A DNA stretch of 41,699 bases from JBBILO01 sp037444855 (lineage in GTDB: Bacteria > Patescibacteriota > Microgenomatia > UBA1406 > GWC2-37-13): the NCBI GenBank assembly GCA_037444855.1, contig JBBILO010000007.1, forward strand, positions 1-41,699, written 5' to 3'. The notes beneath the pieces were generated by a model, which was given only the letters and a program-made list of their open reading frames with translations, did not search any database and was not told the origin of the DNA. The translations under genes and the position numbers were made by a program. This document shows, piece by piece, positions 24,289 to 33,637 of the stretch; the stretch's first letter is position 1; the number at the start of each line of letters is the position of its first letter.

Positions 24289-24294
24289 TATAAT
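24289..24294 (+). promoter_or_regulatory. -10 box of the flippase gene (leaderless)
   Basis: TATAAT plus 6 bases precedes the ATG at 24301. Confidence 0.6.
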
Positions 24295-24300
24295 ATCTTA

Positions 24301-25587
24301 ATGATATCAAGATTTCTCTCCTTTTTAAAGCAACCGACAAGCAAACAAGTGCTAATTAATACCATCGGAAACTATCTCAATGTCATTTTCACCGCGTTTT
24401 TTGCTTTTTTCTTAGTCCGAGTCATGAACCCGGTTGAATATGGAGTCCTAAGTGTCCTTTTAGGAATTGCTTATGTTTTGGCCAATATATTGGATTTTGG
24501 TATCTCGGCAACTATTTACTCCTATGTGCCAATCTTGATTGAGAATGATCAAAAAAAACTTTTTCGTTTTTTAAAAACTACCTTCACTATTCAATCTTTT
24601 TTTGCCTTCATTATTGTTGGTCTTCTTTTTATCTTTTTCCCTTGGTTAGATCAAGTCTTTTTTAAAACCCATGCGCCCTGGTGGGAACTTTATCTTACAA
24701 CTTTTTCAGTTGTTTTTCTTATTTGGCAAAATTATGCTATCAATCTTCTTCTTGCCGCTAAAAGAATCTTTCAAGCCCAGCTGTTTCTTAATTTAAGTAA
24801 TTTATTGAAAACTGCTACCATCTTTTTATTAACATTTTTGAAAATTATAAACATTGCAACAGTCATTTTTGTTTTTGGAATTCTTGGTCCAATTCTGTTT
24901 TTTCTTTTTCTTTTTTTTGAAAAAAAACATCTTTTTTTAAAATTAATCAAGGCTGAAATTAGAAAAGAAGAATTTAAATTTTCCTACACCCTAACTTATT
25001 TCATCGCTTCTCAATTTTTCTACTTAGGAACAAGAATGGATTTATTTCTACTGTCTTTTTATTTTCCAAATACTCCTCAAGTTGGTTATTATGGTCTTTC
25101 AACAAAAATTATTCTCACTCTTTTTGCCAGTATTAGTAGCATTACTCAAGTTTTGTCGCCTCTTTTTGCTAATTTAAAAAATAAAGATGAAATTAAACCA
25201 CTTCTAAAAAAATCTTTAGCTTATTGTCTTATCCCAACCGGCTTGTTTATTTTTCTTTTTTTAACACCAGACAAAATTTTTTTTATTGCTTTTACTGAAA
25301 AATTTTCTCAGACTGCGGCAATTACTAAATCATTAGCCCTGGCTTATATTTTGTATCCTTTGGCTAATATTCCCTTATTATTTCTTCTATACACAGTAAA
25401 AAAGCCAAAATATATTTTATTTGGCAATCTAATTTTTTTCATTTTCGTCACTTTAGGTTGCTATTTCTTAATCCCAATTAAAGAAGTTTATGGACCACCT
25501 GCAGCGATTTTCTTGGCAATTTTTGTTGAGTTTATTTATTTATCTTTTATCAGTCTACGAATCAAAACATATCCGAAATTCGGCTGA
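24301..25587 (+). CDS. Polysaccharide/lipid-linked oligosaccharide flippase (Wzx/MOP family)
   Basis: The 428-residue polytopic protein has about 12 membrane helices. It opens with TIGNYLNVIFTAFFAFFLVR then VMNPVEYGVLSVLLGIAY, the classical start of Wzx-type flippases, and has YFIASQFFYLGTRMDLFLLS at the seventh helix. It would move undecaprenyl-linked glycans across the membrane. It follows its own promoter and converges on a membrane glycosyltransferase gene, with 52 bases of 3' overlap on opposite strands. It appears complete. Confidence 0.87.
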   Translation: MISRFLSFLKQPTSKQVLINTIGNYLNVIFTAFFAFFLVRVMNPVEYGVLSVLLGIAYVLANILDFGISATIYSYVPILIENDQKKLFRFLKTTFTIQSFFAFIIVGLLFIFFPWLDQVFFKTHAPWWELYLTTFSVVFLIWQNYAINLLLAAKRIFQAQLFLNLSNLLKTATIFLLTFLKIINIATVIFVFGILGPILFFLFLFFEKKHLFLKLIKAEIRKEEFKFSYTLTYFIASQFFYLGTRMDLFLLSFYFPNTPQVGYYGLSTKIILTLFASISSITQVLSPLFANLKNKDEIKPLLKKSLAYCLIPTGLFIFLFLTPDKIFFIAFTEKFSQTAAITKSLALAYILYPLANIPLLFLLYTVKKPKYILFGNLIFFIFVTLGCYFLIPIKEVYGPPAAIFLAIFVEFIYLSFISLRIKTYPKFG

Positions 25588-26975
25588 CAATAATGTTTTT
25601 TAACCTTTTGGAAAGGTCCAAAAAGATCAAGCTCGTAATATCTAGAACTCTCATTAAAATCTGCCGAATCTAAAACAATCATCATCATGTCAGCCGTAGT
25701 TTCATCTTCTTCAATATTTTTTACCAAACAACCATTTTTCTTAAGTAGATAACGATGTTCAGGACCATAATGATAAGGGTGAAAATTAGAAATAACACTT
25801 ACATAGATTGGTTTTTTAAAATTTTGGCAAAACTGATAAAAGCATTGATTAATCTGATTATAGGTCCTTGGTGAATCTTGAAAATTATCACCTCTAATAA
25901 TAAAAAAAACATAAAAAAGAGAAATTATCAGTAGAGCAGTCAAATTAATTAATCTAATTTCACAAAAAAGGGTTAAAAACAAGGAAACAGAGATAGCAAA
26001 AATGTAATGAGCTTGAACACTAAATGGAATAATAAAAGTAAGAATGAGCATAGCAATAAATAAAAAATAAAAGAAATTAATCTTTGATTTTATTTTTAAA
26101 GTTAAAAATTTATATAAAGAGTAGCAAAAAGAGCTCAATAACAAAAATCTATTTAAATTGAAATTTGAAGTCGCCAAAACATAATCTGCTAAGGAATTAA
26201 ATTTAGTCAAAAAATCTATACCTTTTTGTTGAGGATGAGGCTTGAAAAGGAGAGAGGTAATTAATAAAAAATTGTGTCTTAATTCAAAAACAATCACCGG
26301 TAAAAAAAAGAACACTAAAGAGAGAAAAAAATAAAAAATAAACTTCACTGTTTTTTCTCGATTAGAAAAAAATAAGAATATCGTCAAAACAAAAAATAAA
26401 GGAGTAATAGAAAAACTAAAACTTATTGCTGCGGCTAAAAAGAATGCCGAAAAGAAAAGTTGTTTAAAATTTTTTTTATTTAAAGAAAGATAAAAGAAAA
26501 AAATTGATAATAAAACTAATGGCGGAGTCAATGAGGGATTCCAAACTTGTCGCGATTGCAAAATATATTGAGGATGAAGTGCCATTAACAAATAAGCTCC
26601 CAACCAAAGAATGATTAATTGGTTATTTTTTCTAAACACTATTATTCCAAAGAAAAAAATAATCAAATAAAATACTAAATAAGCAACTACTGAATAAATT
26701 GGATTAGAGCGAAGTAATAAATAAAAAATCATCAACCAATAAAAATAAACTGGGCTTTGATTAATAGGTAAAGCACTGGTTTGCGGTCCTAAAAGCGGTG
26801 GTTTACCAGTTTTCTGCCAAGTATATAAAACATCGGCATCGCGGCCTAAATCATTTAGAAAGAATAAACCATCTTTAATATTATAAAGACGGGTAAAAAG
26901 AAAAATGGAAACCACTAAAACGGAAAAGATCACTATTAATAGTTTATTTAATTTCATTGCTAATTTGGTATTCAT
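25536..26975 (-). CDS. Membrane glycosyltransferase-like protein (GT39/PMT-like)
   Basis: The 479-residue protein has about ten membrane helices and a soluble C-terminal part of about 100 residues (from ISNFHPYHYGPEHRYLL on). The N-terminal loop reads LNDLGRDADVLYTWQ then GPQTSALPINQSPVYFYWL, with acidic residues after TM1 as in GT-C transferases that use polyprenyl-phosphate sugars. The usual DE pair is here GRDAD. Two ATGs are possible: 26975, and 26957 (six residues shorter, 14-base overlap with the preceding gene). It is the third gene of an operon with PIG-L and the next GT-C gene. Confidence 0.72.
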   Translation of the reverse strand: MNTKLAMKLNKLLIVIFSVLVVSIFLFTRLYNIKDGLFFLNDLGRDADVLYTWQKTGKPPLLGPQTSALPINQSPVYFYWLMIFYLLLRSNPIYSVVAYLVFYLIIFFFGIIVFRKNNQLIILWLGAYLLMALHPQYILQSRQVWNPSLTPPLVLLSIFFFYLSLNKKNFKQLFFSAFFLAAAISFSFSITPLFFVLTIFLFFSNREKTVKFIFYFFLSLVFFFLPVIVFELRHNFLLITSLLFKPHPQQKGIDFLTKFNSLADYVLATSNFNLNRFLLLSSFCYSLYKFLTLKIKSKINFFYFLFIAMLILTFIIPFSVQAHYIFAISVSLFLTLFCEIRLINLTALLIISLFYVFFIIRGDNFQDSPRTYNQINQCFYQFCQNFKKPIYVSVISNFHPYHYGPEHRYLLKKNGCLVKNIEEDETTADMMMIVLDSADFNESSRYYELDLFGPFQKVKKHYCQPNFGYVLIRRLIKDK

Positions 26976-28332
26976 TTAACTTTAACTGACGGAAAGATTT
27001 TTCTTTAAATATTTTAAATTTCTTTGCCAGGCAATTTTCGTAATTTAGCCCATAAATCTCAGCCGAGTAAGGTAAAATATAGGCTTGATTTTTATTATAC
27101 GAATTTATTTCCTGACAGATTTTTCTTAAATCATTAATTTTAATCTTTTTATTATAGTAAAGTAATGGATCGGCTGATGAGGAAATGATAAAAACTTCTT
27201 TAATCTGATTTTGATCTAAGTAATAAGATAGATTTTTCCAATCTTCTCGGTGAAATTGAGGAACAATAAGATAGATCAGCGAAAAAGATAAAAAGCCAAA
27301 GAACAATATTTTTTTATTTAGATCACCAGCAAAACTCAGTAAAATAGCCAAAATCGGCACAAGGTATAAAAATCTAAAATATTGGAGTAGAGGAGTAATA
27401 AAGGAAGCAATAAACCCTAGAATTAAAGGAAAAATTAATAAATAAAGTAGTAGAATTTTTAATTTTAAATTTTTAATTTTTAATTTTAAATTATTAAATA
27501 ATAAAGAAAAAACAAATAAGGTCCAAACGCCGCTTATTAGATAATAAAGCCATTTTGGATAAAAATCGATACGACCGATAGAAAATTTAATTGGAATTAG
27601 CATTACATTTTTAAGATGGGCTTTTCCTAAAACTAATGACCAATTTTTTACCTCCATCAATGATAACTTAGCATTAATCAATTGTTTATTAAGAAGAGGG
27701 TAGATAATGAATGATAAATAAAGAATAATGAATAATGATATTAAAAAATTTTTCCATTCTTTGGATAAAAAGAAATATAAAAGAATTGAGACGATAAAAA
27801 AAATTGAGCCGTAAAAAGTTAAAAAAGCTAAAGAAAAAAATAAATTGGCTAATAATAAATTTTTAATATTAAATTTTGAATTTTTAAATTTTATTAACCA
27901 ATATAATCCTGACATAAGAAACATTGTCGCCATCATATACATTCTGGCTTCTTGTGAATAATAGATAATCAAAGGATTAAATAAAAAAAATAAACTTGCC
28001 CAAAAACCAATTTTTTCATCTTTAATTTTTTTTCCAATTAAAAAAATAATCCATCCAGAAATTAAACTAAAAATCACCGAAGGCATTCTTAAACTAATCT
28101 CTGAATACCCAAAAATACTAGTCCAAAACTTCATAAAAAGATAATAAAGTGGGGGATGAAAATCAAAAGGAGAAAAGTTTTTGACAATTTCCAAATAATT
28201 ATATTGCTGAACTACTCTTGCTGTTGTTGCCTCGTCTAACCAAAGAGATTGATGAATGTTAATCAGTCGAAGAAAAAAAGCAAAGAAAATTATCAAAAAA
28301 AATTTTATATTCATATTAAGTTTTAAGCTCAT
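26944..28332 (-). CDS. Membrane glycosyltransferase, GT39/PMT family
   Basis: The 462-residue protein has about eleven membrane helices. The first outer loop has SLWLDEATTARVV with the catalytic-type DE pair near residue 33 and DFHPPLYYLFMKFW, and a later loop has YYSQEARMYM; these are standard GT-C/PMT signatures. It would transfer a sugar from a polyprenyl-phosphate donor outside the membrane. The ATG at 28332 overlaps the stop of the PIG-L gene (ATGA), indicating coupling. Two AT-rich low-complexity stretches (about 27450-27495 and 27855-27895) encode K/N/F/L-rich residues and look like in-frame repeat insertions. Confidence 0.85.
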   Translation of the reverse strand: MSLKLNMNIKFFLIIFFAFFLRLINIHQSLWLDEATTARVVQQYNYLEIVKNFSPFDFHPPLYYLFMKFWTSIFGYSEISLRMPSVIFSLISGWIIFLIGKKIKDEKIGFWASLFFLFNPLIIYYSQEARMYMMATMFLMSGLYWLIKFKNSKFNIKNLLLANLFFSLAFLTFYGSIFFIVSILLYFFLSKEWKNFLISLFIILYLSFIIYPLLNKQLINAKLSLMEVKNWSLVLGKAHLKNVMLIPIKFSIGRIDFYPKWLYYLISGVWTLFVFSLLFNNLKLKIKNLKLKILLLYLLIFPLILGFIASFITPLLQYFRFLYLVPILAILLSFAGDLNKKILFFGFLSFSLIYLIVPQFHREDWKNLSYYLDQNQIKEVFIISSSADPLLYYNKKIKINDLRKICQEINSYNKNQAYILPYSAEIYGLNYENCLAKKFKIFKEKSFRQLKLNEYQISNEIK

Positions 28333-29012
28333 TTAATTTTCTTAAATGAGAGAAAATACTCTTTTTTCTCCTCTCTTTCCATATTTTTTAAAATTTCAAC
28401 CGCGTCGTGTTTTTGCGACTGATGGGCTTTAATAGCTTTGATTTTTTTATCTAAATATTGAGTAAAATCAAAATAATAATCAATCACTTCTTTAGAATAA
28501 CCAGGCGGGAAAAAGATAAAATAATCTTGAATATTCTTTCTTTGTTTTGTCGATAAACAATAATAAAATAAGTTTCTGATTTTGTTATTTTTTTGAGCAA
28601 TATGGGAACATACTAGAGAAGTAAAAATATGATCTAAGTGGCCGCTGACACCTCTTAATTCGTAAGTCAATAAGTATTCTATTTTTAATTGACCAACAAC
28701 TTCTTCAATTTTATTTCTTATTTCTTTATACAAATTATTACTTAAAAAACCGTCTTGATAGTTTAAAAAATAAATTTTTTTAATTCCTAAAATTTGAGCA
28801 GACTTTTCAACTTCTTTTCTTCTAATCTCGGCTAATGATTTCTTAGTCTTTAAAGAATTTTTACCTGCAGAGCCGTCCGTAATAGTTAGAAGATAAAGAT
28901 TATTTTTTTTTGATAAATAAGCAAGGAGTCCTGAAGGACCAAAAGATTCATCATCTGGATGGGCAAAGACAGCGAGAATATTATTATTTTTGATTGATGG
29001 AAATTTCTTCAT
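28329..29012 (-). CDS. PIG-L/LmbE-family deacetylase
   Basis: The 227-residue zinc hydrolase has the metal motif LAVFAHPDDESFGPSG (about 14-29), LLTITDGSAGKN and GVSGHLDHIFTS with the third zinc ligand. These proteins remove acetyl groups from N-acetylglucosaminyl substrates such as GlcNAc-lipids. It heads an operon with two membrane glycosyltransferases, so a cell-surface glycolipid or glycan substrate is likely. It is divergent from the phosphatase/kinase fusion gene with 22 bases between starts. Confidence 0.9.
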   Translation of the reverse strand: MKKFPSIKNNNILAVFAHPDDESFGPSGLLAYLSKKNNLYLLTITDGSAGKNSLKTKKSLAEIRRKEVEKSAQILGIKKIYFLNYQDGFLSNNLYKEIRNKIEEVVGQLKIEYLLTYELRGVSGHLDHIFTSLVCSHIAQKNNKIRNLFYYCLSTKQRKNIQDYFIFFPPGYSKEVIDYYFDFTQYLDKKIKAIKAHQSQKHDAVEILKNMEREEKKEYFLSFKKIK

Positions 29013-29019
29013 TTTATGT

Positions 29020-29025
29020 TATATT
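29020..29025 (+). promoter_or_regulatory. Extended -10 box of the phosphatase-kinase fusion gene
   Basis: TGT-TATATT (extended -10 type) lies 9 bases before the ATG at 29035; no Shine-Dalgarno sequence is present. Confidence 0.45.
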
Positions 29026-29034
29026 TTAACATCT

Positions 29035-30549
29035 ATGAATGAAAAATATCTGATTCTTATTCGACATGGTGAGTCGATGGGCAATATTAAGGGTAAAAAA
29101 TTAGGAATCCAACTAAGTCGATCCGATAATTCGCCACTGACAACCAATGGGTTATCTCAAGTAAAGACTCTTGCTGATAGAATAAAACCAAAAATAAAAA
29201 ACAAAAATCAAGTAATCATCTATAGTTCACCGCTTTTAAGAGCCCAACAAACAGCAAAAATTTTAGCCCAAAAACTAGAAATAGAAAAATTGCATCTCGA
29301 TAATAATCTGCTTGATGTTAATTATGGAAAACTCGAAGAAAAAAATTGGCAAGAGTTAATTTCTCAATATCCAGATTGGTGGATAAAATTTCAAAAAGAT
29401 AGATTAAATACCCCTTTTCCTGGTGGTGAATCTTATCACAATGTTAAAAAAAGACTACTAAATTTTTTTCATCAACAAATTTTAAAAAATAATAAAAAAA
29501 TTAACTTTGTCATTACTCACGAAGGAATAATAAGAACTTTTCTCTCATTATTAGATGATCGATTTTTCAATCGATCAGTTTATCAATTTGAAAATGCAAA
29601 AATCTCAGTTGTATTTTACACAAATAATTTTTTTATCCCTTATCTTATTAATACTAATGATTTATTTTTTTTAAAAAATAATAAACGATTATTGGATCTC
29701 TGTCGTTGGTATTTAAGTAAGAAAAGAATGTTTTTTTATCTTAGACCAAAAAGAAATTTTTCTGATAATCAAGTATTAGAAATTAAAGAAAATAATAAAA
29801 CAATCCTTGCTAAGTTTATTCCTAAAAAGTTTGAATCTGATTACCAAAAGGAAAAAATCATTTTTGAAAAAGTTTATCTCAAATTACCTATTCCCCAAAT
29901 AATCGAAGAAGAGAAAACAAATAAGGGAATGTTTCTAATCAGAAATTATTTACCAGGAGAAATTGGAAAAAAATTTTTTAAAAACAAAATATTTAAAACT
30001 CAGCTTTTTCAAGTATGGATGATAACACTAAAAAAAATTCAAGAACTTAACCCTCATCTTTTAAAAAAACAAAATTGGAAAAAATTTATTAATCAATGGT
30101 TAAAAAATGATCTTAATATTTTAAAAAAAATTAATTATCCTTATCTAGAAAAAATTACTTCTTTTTATAATGAAAATAAAAAAATTATGCTGACAAAAAA
30201 ACTATCTTTTGTTCATAATGATTTATCTTTTTACAACTTTTCTTTGATGAAAGAGGGTAATAATCTAAAACTTTCAGGCGTCTGGGATTTTGAAAGAGCA
30301 ATAATAGGGGATAAATATTGGGATTTAGCGGTTATTTTTAAAATCTGCTTTTACCCAAAATATATTAGTGATTTTTATCAGTTATTAAAATATTATATTA
30401 GTAAACCAACCAATAAAATCGTTAAGAAAATACATCTTTATCTTTTAATGAATATCACTGGTGCCATCACTTATCGATATCAAAGAAAAAAATCAATTAA
30501 AAAAGAATTAAAGAATCTGGACTTTTTTGTAAAAAAATTTTTGATATAA
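29035..30549 (+). CDS. Histidine phosphatase fused to an APH-type kinase domain
   Basis: The product is 504 residues. Residues 1 to about 205 are a phosphoglycerate-mutase-like phosphatase: LILIRHGESMGN with catalytic H11, SSPLLRAQQTA, PGGESYHNV and FVITHEGIIRTF. Residues about 230-504 are an aminoglycoside-phosphotransferase-like kinase: LIRNYLPGEIG, then FVHNDLSFYNFSL (HxDxxxxN catalytic loop) and VWDFERAIIGDKYWDLA (metal-binding D). Both active sites look intact, so one chain may both add and remove phosphate from a small molecule or sugar. The ATG at 29035 is chosen because it starts the phosphatase motif; upstream in-frame codons overlap PIG-L. tRNA-Gly follows directly. Confidence 0.85.
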   Translation: MNEKYLILIRHGESMGNIKGKKLGIQLSRSDNSPLTTNGLSQVKTLADRIKPKIKNKNQVIIYSSPLLRAQQTAKILAQKLEIEKLHLDNNLLDVNYGKLEEKNWQELISQYPDWWIKFQKDRLNTPFPGGESYHNVKKRLLNFFHQQILKNNKKINFVITHEGIIRTFLSLLDDRFFNRSVYQFENAKISVVFYTNNFFIPYLINTNDLFFLKNNKRLLDLCRWYLSKKRMFFYLRPKRNFSDNQVLEIKENNKTILAKFIPKKFESDYQKEKIIFEKVYLKLPIPQIIEEEKTNKGMFLIRNYLPGEIGKKFFKNKIFKTQLFQVWMITLKKIQELNPHLLKKQNWKKFINQWLKNDLNILKKINYPYLEKITSFYNENKKIMLTKKLSFVHNDLSFYNFSLMKEGNNLKLSGVWDFERAIIGDKYWDLAVIFKICFYPKYISDFYQLLKYYISKPTNKIVKKIHLYLLMNITGAITYRYQRKKSIKKELKNLDFFVKKFLI

Positions 30550-30550
30550 T
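30545..30550 (+). promoter_or_regulatory. -10 box of tRNA-Gly
   Basis: TATAAT overlaps the stop codon of the fusion gene and lies 10 bases before the tRNA 5' end. Confidence 0.45.
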
Positions 30551-30560
30551 TTTTCCTATC

Positions 30561-30631
30561 GCGGGATTAGTTGAGCGGCTCAACGTCACCCTTCCAAGGT
30601 GAAGAGACGGGTTCAACTCCCGTATCCCGCT
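30561..30631 (+). tRNA. tRNA-Gly (anticodon UCC)
   Basis: The acceptor stem GCGGGAT/ATCCCGC (30561-30567 with 30624-30630), D stem GTTG/CAAC, anticodon stem TCACC/GGTGA around loop CTTCCAA (anticodon TCC at 30593-30595) and T arm ACGGG-TTCAACT-CCCGT all pair perfectly. The discriminator is U, and CCA is not encoded. It decodes GGA and other glycine codons. Confidence 0.95.
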
Positions 30632-30658
30632 CTTGAATAAGATTGGAGATAACTAAAA

Positions 30659-30769
30659 GTCACCCTTCTCCGCCAAAAGGGCATAAAGCACATTTAGGCG
30701 CACTCGCCATAATGCTTTAGCTTTAGGCAAGCAAGGTGAAGAGACGGGTTCAACTCCCGTAACCCGATT
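30659..30769 (+). pseudogene. Broken tRNA-Gly copy with an insertion at the anticodon
   Basis: GTCACCCTTC (30659-30668) and the block from CAAGGTGAAGAGACGG at 30732 through the T arm to 30760 are identical to the tRNA-Gly just upstream. In the intact gene they are contiguous, split here between the second and third anticodon bases. A 63-base insert (30669-30731) lies between and can fold: TAAAGCA (30684-30690) with TGCTTTA (30713-30719), and inner GGCG/CGCC (30697-30700, 30705-30708). The acceptor and D-arm half are missing, so no tRNA could form. The rest of 30632-30971 shows nothing else. Confidence 0.75.
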
Positions 30770-30971
30770 AAAATAAAGAGATAAATTTAATTACAAAATG
30801 ATCTTTCTTTATCAATTAAATTCTCCCATTATCCAAATAGTTGTTTAATTTTCTTAATCTATCTCTCCGTGAGTTCTTATCTTATTAAAAAATATTTTAG
30901 GCTTATTTTTTAGTAATTTTTCCTCATTTCAATTTTACAAAACATAGTTTTTATGTTAATAAAATAAAATT

Positions 30972-32802
30972 ATGATTTTTGCTGTTATTTTTACTATCAT
31001 TCTTACTATTTTTCCGACGTTTTTTTTTATTTGTTTTTTAATAAGTTAATAAAAAGTGGCTATTTAAAAATTTCGTTTTCCTGGTTTTGCGGACAGTATC
31101 TTCTTTCAATTTTTGTTTTTATTTTATGTATAGTTTAGTTTCTTCAAATTAAACAGTATTTTACAAAAAGCGCTCATCACTTCAATTTTTTGTCTAGTGT
31201 TGACAATAATATTTGTCTATAAGCAAATTTTATTAATAATAAAAGAAATTAAGATAGATAGAGAATTTATTTGGAAAACTATCTTTTTATTTGTACCTTT
31301 TCTATTCTCTGTTTTTTTTTATAAACCTCACTTAAAGTTAGAAAACGGAAGTATTTATATTAGTCCGGTTTATTGGGATTTCAAATGGCATGCCCCCCTA
31401 GTTCAAAATTTCGTTTTTGGAGATAATTACCCTCCTGAAAATGAATCTTTTTCAGGCATACCGGCAACGTATCATTTTTTTTGGGGTTTTGAGACAGCAA
31501 TTTATGCTTCTTCTGGTTTAGATTTAGTCTATGGATTAAATTATGTAAGCATATTAAGTTTATTCTTCTTGCTTATTTCAATAATTGGAATCGGAGAGGA
31601 ATTGTTTAAATCTTTTAATGTAGGAATATTGGCGGCTTTTTTAACAATTACATCCTCTAGTTTGCGTTTCATAGATTACTTTTCGTCGGTTTCAGAAAAT
31701 AATCTATTACAAATAATTCAAGGGATTTTAACCAACACAAAGCATCCATTTCTTTTTTCTTTCGTTTCTAGTAATCCATATGGTTATAACGGAACTATGT
31801 TTAATATGTTTTATTTTCTGGCTGAAAGACAAATGGTCATAGGAGTTATTTTTTTATTATTTTTTATTTGGTTGGTTCTTAATAAAAATAAACTTCCAAA
31901 TAAATTCCTTGTATTAATTGGTGCTTTAATGGGGTTTTATTTTTTGTGGCATTTATTCATTACAATAATAATTTTTTGTTCCTTATTGTTTATTTTTCTT
32001 TTCGACAAAGACAAAAAAATCTTTAATTTTATTAATGTCATTCTCTTTTGTATTTTTATCTTTTGTAATATATTTTAAAAAATTAACTCAATCTCCATGG
32101 TTTTATCCTGATATAAAAAATTTTCCAAAAATAAATTTTAGTTTTTCCGCAATGGGGAATTATTATCCGCTTTCAATCACCAACTTCATCAATTACTATT
32201 TTTAAGGATATGGCTTAAAAATAGCTTTTTTAGCAATGGGGGTTATTCTGCTAGCAAAAAAATCTAAAAAAATATTATTAATTTTAACTTCAATTATTAT
32301 TCCCACTTTTATCTTAGTTAATACTATCCAATTATCACCTTTGTCCATTTACGATAATCATAAATGGCTTAGACCAATGAATATTGTTGTTGATTTAATA
32401 ACAGCATTGGTAATTTACAAAATAAAGCCAAGTAAGTTGTACGTCGAATATCAAACGCCTTTAATATCTTTCATAAGAGAAAAAACAACTCCTAAATCTG
32501 TATTTTTAGGGACAAAAAACAGCCGAATGTTTCAAATCGCGGGCAGAAAATTATTTTTAGGTGATTATGCTGGACAAGATTTACGATTAAGAAAAGATCT
32601 AAGAGAAAAAATAATCAAAAAAATATATTCATCAAATAATTTAAAGGTTTTTTGTCGTTTGGTGCTAGAAAATAAAATTGATTATATTGAAATTCAAGGC
32701 AACGAAAATGTTGCTTCAATTAATCGAATTTTTAAGTTTGATATAGGTAAAAGCTATAATAAAATAACAATTATCGATACAAAAAAAAGCTGTAATAGAT
32801 AA
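30972..32802 (+). pseudogene. Decayed large membrane glycosyltransferase-like gene
   Basis: A TAAAAT box (30960-30965), 6 bases and an ATG at 30972 still look like a start. The frame breaks after about 26 codons; KSGYLKISFSWFCGQYLLS and a stop follow in another frame. An open stretch at 31197-32078 has helices and a loop WDFKWHAPLVQNFVFGDNYP with GIPATYHFFWGFE. A frameshift near 32060 and a TAA near 32203 precede the last part (32236-32802), which ends in a soluble domain SLRF-free but rich in FIREKTTPKSVFLGTKNSR and VLENKIDYIEIQG. The whole resembles YfhO/GT-C-type membrane proteins. At least three lesions make it inactive. Confidence 0.7.
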
Positions 32803-32880
32803 GGAGGATATTTTATATAAGGTATAAGGAGCTTTAAAGATTGGATTTAGAAAATTTAAAAAGCTTGAAAAGTAAAATTT

Positions 32881-33636
32881 TCATTGTCTTCGAGTCAAGT
32901 AAATCTTTTGACTCTCCTCAAGCTCTTGCCAAGTATTGATCCCAATACCAACTCTTGAAAAAGGGACATTTAAGGCTGATACTCTTAAACCTTGATCGGC
33001 AGCGATTTTAATTAAAGAATTGATATAGTACTCACCACTAACTTTTGATTTTGAGACTTTTTTAATATTTTTTTCCAAAAAATGATAATCAAAACAATAA
33101 AATCCTGCATTCAACTCTTTCACCTTGTCTCTAACTTCATCAGTTGCATCTTTATATTCGACGCTATCGATAACATCATTTTTTTTATTGCGAATAATAT
33201 ATCCCCAATGGAGTTTGTCATTATTCTCATGCATGACTGTGATCAAACTCATCACCGCATGTTCTTTTTGATGAAGAACAATTAATTTTTTAATATCTTC
33301 TTTTTCATAAAACATCGTATGGTCGCCATAACCAACTAAGACTAAATCTGGTTTGAGTTTCATTTTTTTAATTTCTAAAACAGCGACTTTTGTTGCATGA
33401 GCGGTTCCTAATCTTTTCTTTTGATAGGCATAAATCGCTTTTTTATTTTTTAGCGCCTGTTTTACTGATTGATGAAAAGCGCCAATAACAACAATCGTTT
33501 TATCAGCAACTTTTTCCATTAGTTCAACCGAATAAAGAATTAAAGGCTTATTAAGAAAGGGCAACGTCACCTTATTAGCAGTTTTTGCTTTAATCCGAGT
33601 GCCTTTACCAGCAGCAAGAATGATTCCAATAATCAT
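32881..33636 (-). CDS. GlmU-like sugar-1-phosphate nucleotidyltransferase
   Basis: The 251-residue protein has the nucleotidyltransferase opening IGIILAAGKGTRIKAKT, then KRLGTAHATKVA (about 72-83), VLVGYGDHTMF (usual GDxP place, here GDHT) and ELNAGFYCFDYHFL. It matches the N-terminal uridylyltransferase half of GlmU and lacks the left-handed beta-helix acetyltransferase half. It would make UDP-GlcNAc or a related NDP-sugar. It starts one base after the galE stop, so the two are cotranscribed and probably supply UDP-sugars for surface glycan. Confidence 0.82.
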   Translation of the reverse strand: MIIGIILAAGKGTRIKAKTANKVTLPFLNKPLILYSVELMEKVADKTIVVIGAFHQSVKQALKNKKAIYAYQKKRLGTAHATKVAVLEIKKMKLKPDLVLVGYGDHTMFYEKEDIKKLIVLHQKEHAVMSLITVMHENNDKLHWGYIIRNKKNDVIDSVEYKDATDEVRDKVKELNAGFYCFDYHFLEKNIKKVSKSKVSGEYYINSLIKIAADQGLRVSALNVPFSRVGIGINTWQELEESQKIYLTRRQ

Positions 33637-33637
33637 A

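Noticed and set aside
30561..30631. UGA recoding to glycine, as in some CPR lineages
   Set aside because: The glycine tRNA has anticodon UCC, and TGA acts as a normal stop at genes such as those ending at 17948 and 35729.
30659..30769. An archaeal-type intron-containing tRNA
   Set aside because: The acceptor and D-arm half is missing, so splicing could not yield a tRNA; treated as a broken copy.
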